Below are positions 46,336-55,142 of a stretch of DNA of 64,000 bases, one piece after another (position 1 is the stretch's first letter; each line of letters opens with the position of its first letter). The stretch is taken from NCBI GenBank assembly GCA_020849105.1, contig JADLGW010000012.1, forward strand, positions 1 to 64,000. Reading direction: 5' to 3'. The notes under the pieces are model-generated. The model saw only the letters and a program-made list of their open reading frames with translations. It ran no database searches and was not told where the DNA came from. Origin of the DNA: Phycisphaerales bacterium. Lineage in GTDB: Bacteria > Planctomycetota > Phycisphaerae > Phycisphaerales > UBA1924. The position numbers were made by a program, and so were the translations under genes.

Positions 46336-46926
46336 GTGACGGGTCCAGCGGACATCCTCCGTTCCAACCGCACGGGCGTGCTGATGGCGGGTGAGCGGGC
46401 GTTCCCCGTGCTGTTCGTGACCGCACACGACGGCGCACTCGTGGCCCCGCTGGAGGGCGGGGCGATCGAGGCAGGCGGGCACACCCTGTTCGTTCCGGAG
46501 GAATCGGTCGATGCGCTGCAACTGCTCGTGCGTGTGGCCCGCCTCGGGCCTGACCCGGCGGCCGCTGATCGGTGGCGGGCGTACCACGGCACGGCGCGGT
46601 CGGCGCGGTGGTGCGCGATGTCGGTCGAGTCGGGGCGGCGCGGTGCGGAGGTGGTCGACGGCGCAGGACTCATGCTCGTCAACCCGCTGGCCGACGCCGA
46701 GGGCGCCCTGTGCCGGCGGGTCAACTCCGACGCCGCGGCGCTGCGGCGCGCCGTCCTGGGCGCGGCCGGCGTGGACGTGCCGCACCCGCTGTGCGTCGGC
46801 GTGGACGATCACGGCATGGACGTGCGGGCGCGCTTCGGGATCGTGCGGGTCGGATTCGAGCGGCCGGCCGGGAGCGCAGGGGAGGCGATGCGGGTGATCG
46901 AGGGGCTGCTCGGACTGCGGGGGTGA
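46336..46926 (+). CDS. Putative FMN-binding split-barrel/DUF2470-like protein
   Basis: 196 residues from the GTG at 46336; an ATG at 46384 (MAGERAFPVLFVTAHDG) is an alternative. The first half is strand-rich (VLFVTAHDGALVAPLEGG) and could be the split barrel of the pyridoxamine oxidase-related group. The second half (ALCRRVNSDAAALRRAVLGA, VGVDDHGMDVRARFGIVRVG) resembles the DUF2470 heme/FMN-utilisation domain. Confidence in the family is low. No signal peptide. Confidence 0.55.
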   Translation: MTGPADILRSNRTGVLMAGERAFPVLFVTAHDGALVAPLEGGAIEAGGHTLFVPEESVDALQLLVRVARLGPDPAAADRWRAYHGTARSARWCAMSVESGRRGAEVVDGAGLMLVNPLADAEGALCRRVNSDAAALRRAVLGAAGVDVPHPLCVGVDDHGMDVRARFGIVRVGFERPAGSAGEAMRVIEGLLGLRG

Positions 46927-47104
46927 GAGCGGGTGGTGGGGTGTGGACCGGCGGTCATGATGCGACCTCGTTTCTCGTGAGAATCGCGCCCATTCCATCG
47001 CGCGGAACGGAACGCCGCCGCCCGGTGCGGCAGGGCACGCGCTTGGGGGCGGCATGTCGAAGCGGAGTGGGCACATGTGCCACGGGCGTGGGTAGGATGC
47101 GGGC

Positions 47105-48415
47105 ATGATGACCGGGCTGCGGGAAGCGCATGCGCACATCGTGCACCACGCCCGGGCGGCGGAGATGGTGCGGCTGGAGGGGTGCGGGAACAAGGCCGAA
47201 CTCCTGGATCGCGTGCGCGAGCGGGCCGGGGTGATGCAGGGCGAGCCGCCGGAGCGGTGGCTGCTCGGCAGCGGGATGCGGGTGCAGGGCTGGAGCGATC
47301 CGGAGTGGCCCGACGTCGCCGAACTCGACGCGGCGGCGGGGGCGCGGCCGTGCTGCGTGTGGTCCTTCGATCTGCACGCGCTGGCTGCGAACACGGCGGC
47401 CCTGTCGGCGGCTGGGTTCAACGAGTCGAGCGGCGATCCGGAGGGCGGGAGGATCGCCCGCGACCGCCACACGGGCCGGATGACGGGGGTGCTGCTGGAG
47501 TCGGCGGCCAAGCGGCTGTGGTCGGCGGTGCCCGAGCCGCGGGGGGAGGAGCGCGTGCGGCTGGTGCGGAAGGGCCTGGTTGACCTTTCACGGCACGGGT
47601 TTACGGGGATTCACGACCTGGTGTCGGAGGCGTGGCTGGGGCCGGTGCTGGCGGACCTTGCGGACCGTGGTGAGTTGCCCGCAAGGGTGACGGTCTACCC
47701 GCCTCTGGCGATGCTGGAGGACGTGGCGCGGACGGCGCCCGCGTGGGAGCGGGAGGAGGTTCGGCTCGGCGGCGGGAAGGTGTTCGCGGACGGGACGCTC
47801 AATGCGAGGACGGCGTGGATGCTGTCGGCGTACGCGGACCCGTTGCCGGGGCTGCGGTTCGGGCAGTGCATGATGACGGCGGCGGCGCTGAAGGACGCGA
47901 TGGGGAAGGCGTGGTCGCTGGGCGTAGGGCTGGCGGTGCACGCGATCGGTGATGCGGCGGTGCGGGCGACGCTGGACGCGTTCGAACAGAGCCCCGAGCG
48001 CAGGCGAGCGGGCCGGGGCGGGCTTGTGCGGGGCGGACTCCCGTTGCTTCGCATCGAGCACGCGGAGATCATCGACGAGACGGACGTGCCGCGGTTTGCC
48101 AGACTCGGCGTGGCGTGCAGCGTCCAGCCGTGCCACCTGCTGACGGACATCGAGGCGCTGCGGCGGGGCCTGCCTCACAGGCTGGACCGGGTGCTGCCGC
48201 TGCGGGAACTGATCGACAGCGGGTGCGAGCCGGGTCGGCTGCTGTGGTTCGGGTCGGACACGCCGATTGTGCGGCCGGACCCGGGGGACAGCGTGCAGGC
48301 GGCGGTGCATCGGCGGCGGGCGGGGGACGGGGACTTGCAGGCGATCGCGATGGAGCAGGCGATCACGGAGGAGGAGGCGTGGGCGGCGTTCAGAAGTGGC
48401 GGAGTGACGGAGTGA
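47105..48415 (+). CDS. Amidohydrolase family protein (YtcJ-like)
   Basis: 436 residues. A metal-binding start is compatible with LREAHAHIVHH (HxH near residues 9-11). Later parts include GKVFADGTLNARTAW, LAVHAIGDAAVRATL (a further His), LLRIEHAEIIDE and ACSVQPCHLLTD, with LLWFGSDTPIVRPDP near the end carrying the metal Asp. This is the Amidohydrolase_3 group, hydrolysing amide bonds of unknown substrates. The start at 47105 is one of two adjacent ATGs (ATGATG). Confidence 0.83.
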   Translation: MMTGLREAHAHIVHHARAAEMVRLEGCGNKAELLDRVRERAGVMQGEPPERWLLGSGMRVQGWSDPEWPDVAELDAAAGARPCCVWSFDLHALAANTAALSAAGFNESSGDPEGGRIARDRHTGRMTGVLLESAAKRLWSAVPEPRGEERVRLVRKGLVDLSRHGFTGIHDLVSEAWLGPVLADLADRGELPARVTVYPPLAMLEDVARTAPAWEREEVRLGGGKVFADGTLNARTAWMLSAYADPLPGLRFGQCMMTAAALKDAMGKAWSLGVGLAVHAIGDAAVRATLDAFEQSPERRRAGRGGLVRGGLPLLRIEHAEIIDETDVPRFARLGVACSVQPCHLLTDIEALRRGLPHRLDRVLPLRELIDSGCEPGRLLWFGSDTPIVRPDPGDSVQAAVHRRRAGDGDLQAIAMEQAITEEEAWAAFRSGGVTE

Positions 48416-48434
48416 CGGAGAGTGTCCCAAGAAA

Positions 48435-48458
48435 CCGCCGCGGAGCGGCGGGCCACCC
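48435..48458 (+). repeat. Hairpin repeat, family A
   Basis: CCGCCGC-GGA-GCGGCGG followed by GCCACCC. A second copy at 49751-49774 has CCGGCGC-GGA-GCGCCGG and the same GCCACCC tail. The stem bases changed in pairs, keeping perfect pairing. The tail reaches the stop codon of the small minus-strand gene. Confidence 0.65.
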
Positions 48459-48688
48459 TAGAGCGGGCGATTGTTCTCGCGCTCGCGATGGCGGTCCTTG
48501 AGCCAGAAGAAGAGGTTGCCCCAGATTCCGGGCAGGCGGCTCACGCGCATGCCGCCGCTGAAGCCCTTGGGCATGGCGTCGCGATCCTGTTTGGCCTTCG
48601 CGTTCTGGGCCAGGACTTTGCCGAGGCGTTCGTACGGATCGCCGCTGCGGCCGCTGTATTTCTGATAGAGCATCGGGTCGATGGCCAT
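48458..48688 (-). CDS. Small hypothetical protein
   Basis: 76 residues from the ATG at 48688. A Tyr/Arg-rich N-terminus (DPMLYQKYSGRSGDPYERLG) and a central helix (KVLAQNAKAKQDRD) lead to PGIWGNLFFWLKDRH near the end. It overlaps the hairpin repeat at its stop. It is divergent from phenylalanine hydroxylase. Function unknown; the codon use and clean boundaries favour a real gene. Confidence 0.55.
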   Translation of the reverse strand: MAIDPMLYQKYSGRSGDPYERLGKVLAQNAKAKQDRDAMPKGFSGGMRVSRLPGIWGNLFFWLKDRHRERENNRPL

Positions 48689-48763
48689 GGGTCGTCCTTC
48701 CGTTGCCCCGGTCCCGTGTGTTCGTAGAATACCCGGTATCCGTGCCCTTGCAAGGAGGCCGAA

Positions 48764-49711
48764 ATGCAGCCGTCCATCCGGTACAACAACGTCATCGACG
48801 GTGACGAGGCCCGCATCGCGCAGGCCGCGGCCGACAAGGCCCCGGAGACGCCGGCTGCGGAGATTGATCCGGACAGGTTCTACATCACGCAGCACTACCA
48901 CAAGTACACCCGGGAAGACCACGAGGTGTGGCGGGATCTGTTTGACCGCCGGTGGACGGTCCTGGAGCAGCAGGTGAGCCGCCAGTTCATCGAGGGGATG
49001 AAGATCCTGAGGCTGACACGGGACCGGCTGCCGCTGCTGGACGACGTGACGCTGGACCGGGATATCACGGTGGCGGGCGGGGCCGTGATGAAGAAGGGAA
49101 CGCGGCTGGACGGGATCAACCGGTTCCTGAAGCAGACGAGCAACTGGGCGAGTTACGGCGTGCCGGGGTACCTGCCGGCCAAGGCGTTCTTCGCGTGCCT
49201 GGCGCAGCGGGAGTTCCCGACGACGGTTTTGATCAGGCCGCGGGAGGTGATGGACTATCTGCCGGAGCCGGACATCTTCCATGATGTCTTCGGGCATGTG
49301 CCGCTTCACGCCTTGAAGGTGTTCGCGGACTTCTTGCAGACGTACGGCCAGGCGGCGCTGCGGTGCGAGGATGAGGTGCACGTGAAGCGGCTGGCGCGGC
49401 TGTTCTGGTTCACGGTGGAGTTCGGGCTGATCAAGGAGGACGGGAGGGTCAAGGTGTACGGGTCGGGGCTGGTGAGCAGCCACGGGGAGAGCAAGTACTC
49501 GCTGGAGGGGAAGTGGGAAGCGGGGCGGCCGGCCGCGGACTGCGCGGAGCGGCCGGTGGCGGAGTGGAGGGCGTTTGACCTGGAGCGGGTGTGCAACACG
49601 GACTTCGAGATTCATCATTACCAGCCGATCTACTACGTGCTGGAGTCGTTCGAGCAGTTGCGTGACGCGATGAACGAGTACGCGGAGCGGGTGCTGGGGG
49701 CTGCGGTGTGA
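48764..49711 (+). CDS. phhA: Phenylalanine 4-monooxygenase (aromatic amino acid hydroxylase)
   Basis: 315 residues, with a strong ribosome site (AAGGAGG) nine bases upstream. The iron-binding 2-His-1-Glu set is in EPDIFHDVFGHVPLHA (about residues 168-178) and FWFTVEFGLIKEDGRVK. YLPAKAFFACLAQREFPTT is also typical. It hydroxylates phenylalanine to tyrosine with tetrahydrobiopterin and O2. The N-terminal ~60 residues differ from the bacterial type and may be regulatory. No pterin-recycling gene is nearby. Confidence 0.92.
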   Translation: MQPSIRYNNVIDGDEARIAQAAADKAPETPAAEIDPDRFYITQHYHKYTREDHEVWRDLFDRRWTVLEQQVSRQFIEGMKILRLTRDRLPLLDDVTLDRDITVAGGAVMKKGTRLDGINRFLKQTSNWASYGVPGYLPAKAFFACLAQREFPTTVLIRPREVMDYLPEPDIFHDVFGHVPLHALKVFADFLQTYGQAALRCEDEVHVKRLARLFWFTVEFGLIKEDGRVKVYGSGLVSSHGESKYSLEGKWEAGRPAADCAERPVAEWRAFDLERVCNTDFEIHHYQPIYYVLESFEQLRDAMNEYAERVLGAAV

Positions 49712-50066
49712 CCGGGTGGGCCGCCGCTCCGTGGTGGTTCTTTCGAGAGACCGGCGCGGAGCGCCGGGCCACCCGAGAAAGGAATCCCGCTCGCTCGCGC
49801 TCGGGGCTTGTGCTATCTTTCTTCTGCTCTCCGCGCGCCGGACGCGTCGGCGCGTGATGCGGGAGCGGGCGGCGGCGGGCGGCAGGAGGCGGCCCGTTGA
49901 GTGGCACCGGCGTCAAGCCGGTGGTGATCCGCCCACAGCGCGATCGAGCGAAGGGCCGGAGTGCCCGAGAGTTCGGCGGCCGCGACGCTCCGGCCGCACC
50001 ATCGGGGCGGGGCCTTTCAGGCCCCGAGCGGGGACCTGGAAAGTTCCCGCCCCAGAAGAATTCACA
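49712..50066. other. 355-base intergenic region with small hairpin repeats
   Basis: Between phenylalanine hydroxylase and speA. It holds one hairpin of family A (49751-49774) and one of the AGCCCCG family (49786-49808). The remainder is GC-rich with no clear promoter. A strongly basic translated stretch (RRTRRRVMRERAAAGG) in frame with speA begins at 49716 but lacks a start with a ribosome site, and it is not homologous to arginine decarboxylases. Confidence 0.6.
49751..49774 (+). repeat. Hairpin repeat, family A
   Basis: CCGGCGC-GGA-GCGCCGG plus GCCACCC. Compared with the copy at 48435, both arms have changed to complementary bases, so the fold is conserved while the sequence is not. Confidence 0.65.
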
Positions 50067-52061
50067 ATGGCGACCATCTCCTCCTCGCGCAGCGCGTTTC
50101 TTCACGGACAATGGACGGCCGCGGAGTCCGCGGGGCTGTACGGGATCCCCGATTGGGGCAAGGGGTATGTGGGCGTCAACGCGCTGGGCAACCTGACCGT
50201 GCTGCCGACGAAGGAGCCGGGCAGGCAGATCGACCTGCACGAGGTCGTGACGGGGCTGAAGGAGCGGGGCATCCACACGCCGCTCCTGATCCGGTTCAAC
50301 GACATCCTGGATCACCGGATGCGGGAGTTGCGGAAGGCGTTCGACGACGCGATGGGCGAGCAGTCGTACACGGGCGGGTACGCGTGCGTGTACCCGATCA
50401 AGGTGAACCAGCAGCGGCATGTGTGCGAGCAGATCGCGTCGCTGGCGGTGGAGCTGAACTTCGGGCTCGAGGCCGGTTCCAAGCCGGAGTTGCTGGCGGT
50501 GCTGGGCCTGTCTGCGGTGGCGGGGGGGCCGGGCGTCAACGGGATGCCGATCATCTGCAACGGGTTCAAGGACGACGAGTTCATCGAGACCGTGATCCTG
50601 GCGACGAAACTGGGCCGGAACATCATCCCGGTGGTCGAGAAGTTCAGCGAGATGGAGCTGATCGTCAAGCACGCGCAGCGGTACAACGTGCGGCCGAGGA
50701 TCGGGATCCGGGTGAAGTTGTCCAGCCGCGGGGCCGGGCGGTGGGAGAGTTCGGCCGGGGCGCGGTCGAAGTTCGGGCTGTTCGTGTCGGAGGTGCTGCG
50801 GGCCGTCGAGTACCTGCGCGGGCACGGGATGCTGGACTGCCTGAACCTGCTGCACTGCCACGTGGGGAGCCAGCTCTACGACATCCGCGTGCTCAAGAAC
50901 GCGGTGAACGAACTCACGCACATCTACACGGAACTGGTGCGGCTGGGGGCGGGGCTGAACACGATCGACATCGGCGGCGGGATGGGGGTGGACTACGACG
51001 GGTCGCAGTCGGCGTGGTCGTCATCGATCAACTACACGCCGGCGGAGTACGCCCGGGACGTGGTCTATCGCATCAAGGGCGTGTGCGACGCGGCGGGGGT
51101 GGCGCACCCGCAGATCATCAGCGAGTCCGGGCGGGCGATGGTGGCGTACTCGAGCGTGCTGGTGATGGACGTGCTGGGGACGAGCCGGTTCCCGTCGTCG
51201 CCGGACCTGGCGCGGATCGAGGCGGACCTGAAGGCCGAGGCGGAGCCGCCGCAGCCGGTGCTGGACCTGCTGGACGCGTACAACGCGATGACGGACCGGA
51301 ACCTGCTGGAGGCGTACCACGACGCGACGCAGGCGCGGGACGAGGCGATGAGCCTGTTCAGCCTGGGGTACATGTCGCTGCCGATGCGTGCGGCGGCGGA
51401 GGAGTTGTTCTGGGCGATCGGGCACCGGATCCTGGAGAAGGCGTCGCGGCGGGGCGGGGAGTTGCCCGAGGAGTTCGAGAGCCTGCCGGACCTGCTGAGC
51501 GACATCTACTTCTGCAACTTCTCGCTGTTCCAGTCGATGCCGGACTCGTGGGCGATCGACCAGTTGTTCCCGATCTGCCCGATCCACCGGCTGAATGAGC
51601 AGCCGACGCGGCGGGGGATCCTGGCGGACATCACCTGCGACAGCGACGGGAAGATCGACCACTTCGTGGACAAGCGGGAGGACAAGAAGGCGCTGGAACT
51701 GCACGAGGTGCGGGACCTGCCGGGGGAGGGGGCGGGGGTGGAGCCGTACTACCTGGGCGTGTTCCTGCTGGGGGCGTACCAGGAGATCCTGGGCGACCTG
51801 CACAACCTGCTGGGGGACTCGCACGCGGTGCACATCTCGGTGGACAGGGCAGGGGGCTGGGTGATCGACGAGGTGATCGAGGGGGACACGGTGGAGGAGG
51901 TCCTGCAGTACGTGCAGTACGACATCGCCGACATGAAGCGGGCGATGCGGCTGGACGTGGAGGCGGCGTGCCGCCAGCAGCGGCTGACGCTGGGCGAGGG
52001 CAAGGCGCTGCTCAAATACTTCGACGATGGGCTGGAGGGGTATACATACCTGGAGGGCTAA
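50067..52061 (+). CDS. speA: Biosynthetic arginine decarboxylase
   Basis: 664 residues, from the ATG at 50067. The fold III PLP domain begins with ACVYPIKVNQQRHVCEQI (Lys near residue 113). GLEAGSKPELLAVLGL and RIGIRVKLSSRGAGRWESS are strictly conserved in SpeA, as are NLLHCHVGSQL and the catalytic ISESGRAMVAYSSVLV. It makes agmatine from arginine, the first step of the ADC route to putrescine and spermidine. No speB is adjacent. Confidence 0.95.
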   Translation: MATISSSRSAFLHGQWTAAESAGLYGIPDWGKGYVGVNALGNLTVLPTKEPGRQIDLHEVVTGLKERGIHTPLLIRFNDILDHRMRELRKAFDDAMGEQSYTGGYACVYPIKVNQQRHVCEQIASLAVELNFGLEAGSKPELLAVLGLSAVAGGPGVNGMPIICNGFKDDEFIETVILATKLGRNIIPVVEKFSEMELIVKHAQRYNVRPRIGIRVKLSSRGAGRWESSAGARSKFGLFVSEVLRAVEYLRGHGMLDCLNLLHCHVGSQLYDIRVLKNAVNELTHIYTELVRLGAGLNTIDIGGGMGVDYDGSQSAWSSSINYTPAEYARDVVYRIKGVCDAAGVAHPQIISESGRAMVAYSSVLVMDVLGTSRFPSSPDLARIEADLKAEAEPPQPVLDLLDAYNAMTDRNLLEAYHDATQARDEAMSLFSLGYMSLPMRAAAEELFWAIGHRILEKASRRGGELPEEFESLPDLLSDIYFCNFSLFQSMPDSWAIDQLFPICPIHRLNEQPTRRGILADITCDSDGKIDHFVDKREDKKALELHEVRDLPGEGAGVEPYYLGVFLLGAYQEILGDLHNLLGDSHAVHISVDRAGGWVIDEVIEGDTVEEVLQYVQYDIADMKRAMRLDVEAACRQQRLTLGEGKALLKYFDDGLEGYTYLEG

Positions 52062-52135
52062 GAGACGCGACCGTGAGGGAGCGTTCAAGGCCCCTCGTGG
52101 AAGCGATGGGTCATGCGCGGGAGTCGGTGACAGGA

Positions 52136-52161
52136 CCCCGCGCTTGCGCTTGGGGCTCTGA
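52136..52161 (-). repeat. Hairpin repeat, AGCCCCG family
   Basis: On the minus strand: AGAGCCCCAAGCGCAAGCGCGGGG. The same pattern (AGCCCC, then GAGCGCGAGCGA) occurs at 49786-49808 (minus) and in a tandem pair at 4027-4079. Arms AGCCCC / GGGG can pair. Confidence 0.5.
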
Positions 52162-52174
52162 TTACACTCCCCGC

Positions 52175-53164
52175 ATGACCCGACTCCTCGCACTTTGCCT
52201 CGTCGCCGCCTTGGGGCTCGCAGGCTGCACCCCCGTCACGCTCTCGTTCACGTTCGGCAAGGAGTCGCGGCTGCTGTCGGAGACGACGGTGGTCGCGGAC
52301 GACGCACCGGGCAAGGACAAGGTGGCGATGATCGACGTGCGGGGGTTGATCGCCGACCGCGGCGAGGACAGCCTGTTCTCGTCGAAGCCCAACCCGGTTG
52401 ATGCGCTGACGGCCCGGCTGGAGAAGGCGGAGAAAGACCCGGCGGTGAGGGCGGTGATCCTGCGGATCAACTCCCCCGGCGGCGGGGTGACGGCCAGCGA
52501 CATGATGTACCGGGAGGTGCGGCGGTTCCGCGAGCGGAGCGGCAAGCCCGTGGTGGCATCGCTGGGGGAGGTGGCGGCCAGCGGCGGGTACTACCTGGCG
52601 CTGTCGGCGGACCGGATCATCGCGGAGCCGACGAGCATCACCGGGTCGGTGGGCGTCATCATCCCGACGATCAACGTGAGCGAGGGGCTCGGGAAGATCG
52701 GCATCCACGCGCGGAACCTGACCAGCGGGCCGAACAAGGACATGGGCGACCCGCTGACCCCGCCGAAGGAGCAGCACTACGCGCTGCTGCAGGGGCTGGT
52801 CAACGAGTTCTACGCGAAGTTCAGGGGGCTGGTGGTGGAGCGCCGGCCGGGGCTGGTCGCGGCCACGGCCGACGAGGTGACGGACGGGCGGGTCGTCAGC
52901 GGGGCGCGGGCGGTGGAGGTCGGGCTGGCGGACGCGACGGGCGGGGTGCGGGACGCGTTCGAGGCGGCCAAGACGCTGGCCGGGGTGCGGGCGGCGCGGC
53001 TGGTGAAATACCACTCGCGAGATCCCGGGCCGCGGTCGCCGTACGGGACGGCGGCGACGAACATCCCGGCCCCGGCCGAGTTCAACCTGATCCGCCTGGA
53101 CACGCCCGGCTTCCTCGAGTCCGGGAGCCCCGCGGCGTACTACCTGTGGTCGCCGCAGCCGTAG
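52175..53164 (+). CDS. SppA-like S49 signal peptide peptidase, lipoprotein form
   Basis: 329 residues. A lipobox is clear (LVAALGLAGCTP). S49 core: VAMIDVRGLIADRGEDS, VRAVILRINSPGGGVTASD, VVASLGEVAASGGYYLALS (Ser near 134) and the catalytic Lys in LTSGPNKDMGDPLTP (~188). Only one S49 domain, unlike E. coli SppA. It would cleave leftover signal peptides, here with an outer location. C-terminal ~50 residues (from NIPAPAEFN) are extra. Confidence 0.87.
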   Translation: MTRLLALCLVAALGLAGCTPVTLSFTFGKESRLLSETTVVADDAPGKDKVAMIDVRGLIADRGEDSLFSSKPNPVDALTARLEKAEKDPAVRAVILRINSPGGGVTASDMMYREVRRFRERSGKPVVASLGEVAASGGYYLALSADRIIAEPTSITGSVGVIIPTINVSEGLGKIGIHARNLTSGPNKDMGDPLTPPKEQHYALLQGLVNEFYAKFRGLVVERRPGLVAATADEVTDGRVVSGARAVEVGLADATGGVRDAFEAAKTLAGVRAARLVKYHSRDPGPRSPYGTAATNIPAPAEFNLIRLDTPGFLESGSPAAYYLWSPQP

Positions 53165-53240
53165 GACGGGAACGCTGTATACGGGAGGGAGCCGGCTCGG
53201 TACGTTGTGCAAACCGATTTGGGCCTCAGGAGGACTCGCC

Positions 53241-54155
53241 ATGCAGACTCGTTGCGCGTTCACTCTCGTGGAACTGGTTGCCTGCCTGGCCGGGAGCGCG
53301 GTGGTGCTCGCGGTGACAGCGGGTTTAATCGGCCAGCCGGCGGGGAACGGCTCGGGGGTCAGGCCCGGGGACGTGATCAAGAAGGATCAGACGCAGATTC
53401 GCGGCATCACGCAGGCGTTCATCGTGTGGGCGCAGAACAACGGGGACAGGTACCCGTTGCCGTCGGAGATCGACAAGGGCGACACGACGGTTGCTGAGAG
53501 GGGTGCGGCCAAGAACACGAGCGCGAACATCATGTCGCTGCTGGTGTACAACGGGTTCGTCCCGGTGGAGATGCTGGTGAGCCCGGGGGAGCGCAGCCCG
53601 GGGATCAGGGCGTGTGAGGTGTACGCATTCGACAGGCCGCCGTCCGCCGTGGAGCCGGGCAAGGCGCTCTGGGACCCGGCTCTCAACGCAGATTTCACCG
53701 GCGGGAAGACCGGGAACCTGAGTTATGCGCACCTTCAGCCGTCGGGGAAGCGGAAGGGCCGGTGGGGCAACACGTTCGTGTCGGATGAGGCCGTGGTGTC
53801 CGGGCGCGGGCCGGAGGTCGCGAGTGTTCTGCAGAACGCGGACGGCTCCGTGACGCCGGCGCTCGCCAACCCGGCGAGCCTCGCGCTCGGGTGGTTCGGC
53901 GGCGCCGCGGACGGGTGGTCGGGGAACACGGGGTACAACGACAACCACGTGGGGTTCCACAAGGACACGCTGCGGCCGGGCCTGAGCATCGCACCCACGC
54001 CGACGGGGCGGAAGTACGCCGGGGCGCAGGCGAAGGAGTGGCCGGACGTGTGGTGCTACGACGAGCCGGACGACCCGGACTCAACAAACGACTTCCTCGG
54101 CATCTTCATCAAGGCCGGCGGGGCGCCCAAGGACTTCAAGGCGATCTGGGATTGA
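53241..54155 (+). CDS. Prepilin-type secreted protein
   Basis: 304 residues, with CAGGAGGA eight bases before the ATG. A type IV prepilin-like N-terminus (QTRCAFTLVELVACLAGS) carries the cleavage and methylation site before Phe7. The mature part has ITQAFIVWAQNNGDRYPLPS, NIMSLLVYNGFVPVEMLVSP and an H-rich GYNDNHVGFHKDTL. This matches the 'prepilin-type processing' family common in planctomycetes. Likely secreted or assembled into pseudopili, role unknown. Confidence 0.85.
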   Translation: MQTRCAFTLVELVACLAGSAVVLAVTAGLIGQPAGNGSGVRPGDVIKKDQTQIRGITQAFIVWAQNNGDRYPLPSEIDKGDTTVAERGAAKNTSANIMSLLVYNGFVPVEMLVSPGERSPGIRACEVYAFDRPPSAVEPGKALWDPALNADFTGGKTGNLSYAHLQPSGKRKGRWGNTFVSDEAVVSGRGPEVASVLQNADGSVTPALANPASLALGWFGGAADGWSGNTGYNDNHVGFHKDTLRPGLSIAPTPTGRKYAGAQAKEWPDVWCYDEPDDPDSTNDFLGIFIKAGGAPKDFKAIWD

Positions 54156-54167
54156 GAGGCCCGCGGC

Positions 54168-54698
54168 GTGGGGAACGACCCGGACATGCTGGTGGACCTG
54201 ACGACGGCGCGGTCGGACTTCGAGGCGCAGGTGATCGTCGAATCGCTGCGGGGGCAGGGGGTCCCGGCGGAGGCGTTCACGACGGCGGGGATCGCACTGC
54301 CGCTTGATTTGGGCTCGACGCAGCCGTTCCGCATCGCGGTGCGCCGGCGTGACCTGGCGTCGGCGAGCGCGGCGCTGCGGGCGATCCGGGCGGAATCGGT
54401 GGACATCGACTGGGACGAGGTGGACGTGGGGCAGGGGCCGGAGCCCGCCGCGGTTGCTGCACCCTCGGCCGGGCAGTCGCGGCGACGGCGGTGGCGCGTG
54501 GTGGTCACGGTCACGCTGTACGGGCTGTGCGCGGTGGCGCTGGGCGGCCCGGTGTACTCGGCGAGCATGTTCCTGGTTTCGAAGTACGACCCGGCGATCC
54601 TGGCGCACTGGACGCCCGGGCGGTTCATCGTGGCGTACCTGGTGCTGGTGGGGGTCTTGGGCGTGTTGCTCTCGGCGCTCTCACGACGCGGGGGCTGA
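54168..54698 (+). CDS. DUF2007-like membrane protein
   Basis: 176 residues from a GTG at 54168; an ATG at 54186 is possible. The first 75 residues (MLVDLTTARSDFEAQVIVES, LRGQGVPAEAF, PFRIAVRRRDLASASAALRA) fit the DUF2007 fold seen in putative signal-transducing proteins. Two membrane helices follow (VVVTVTLYGLCAVALGGPVY, FIVAYLVLVGVLGVLL). It lies 13 bases after the prepilin gene. Confidence 0.7.
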   Translation: MGNDPDMLVDLTTARSDFEAQVIVESLRGQGVPAEAFTTAGIALPLDLGSTQPFRIAVRRRDLASASAALRAIRAESVDIDWDEVDVGQGPEPAAVAAPSAGQSRRRRWRVVVTVTLYGLCAVALGGPVYSASMFLVSKYDPAILAHWTPGRFIVAYLVLVGVLGVLLSALSRRGG

Positions 54699-54726
54699 CA
54701 GTGCCGCGCGGGAGCCGGGTATCGGC

Positions 54727-55110
54727 GTGGTCCAGCTTCCCGGCGGCGGCTTTCCATCCGGCCTCGCCGGTGGCTGGGCGGTGACCTTGAATGGCGCCCC
54801 GGTGTTCTACGTCATCAACGCTCACGGCCCCTACGTCCCGGATGCGGCGGCGGAGAGCCGGAAGTTCACGGACCCCCGTCAGCGCGAGGCATTCTCAAAC
54901 CACCGAGCCTGGGTCTCCGTGGATGTTGTCGGCGGGCAACCCGACGGGAGCATCAGGACGATTGTCCTGGGCGCCCTCGGGGTCATCGCCGCGTCGCTGA
55001 TGGACCGAGAGACTTCGCTGGTGTACTCCACATGGCGCGACGAGGCGATGGTGCCCGGGCCGGGGCTCAGCGAACGCCTCACGCGGTGGATGGAGACTCC
55101 GGCGGAGTGA
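54727..55110 (+). CDS. DUF4261-like protein
   Basis: 127 residues from a GTG at 54727. Two strands at the start (GWAVTLNGAPVFYVINAHGP), a central NHRAWVSVDVVGG, a helix (TIVLGALGVIAASLMD) and LVYSTWRDEAMVPGPG near the end follow the DUF4261 arrangement, but the match is by eye. No signal peptide. Its start 28 bases after the previous gene suggests co-transcription. Confidence 0.55.
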   Translation: MVQLPGGGFPSGLAGGWAVTLNGAPVFYVINAHGPYVPDAAAESRKFTDPRQREAFSNHRAWVSVDVVGGQPDGSIRTIVLGALGVIAASLMDRETSLVYSTWRDEAMVPGPGLSERLTRWMETPAE

Positions 55111-55142
55111 TCGCGGCCGCACGGGGACGCCCCGGGGTGCGC

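Noticed and set aside
49716-50066. In-frame N-terminal extension of arginine decarboxylase
   Set aside because: The extra 117 residues are low-complexity Arg-rich, match no SpeA N-terminus, and overlap two intergenic hairpin repeats. The ATG at 50067 begins the conserved protein.
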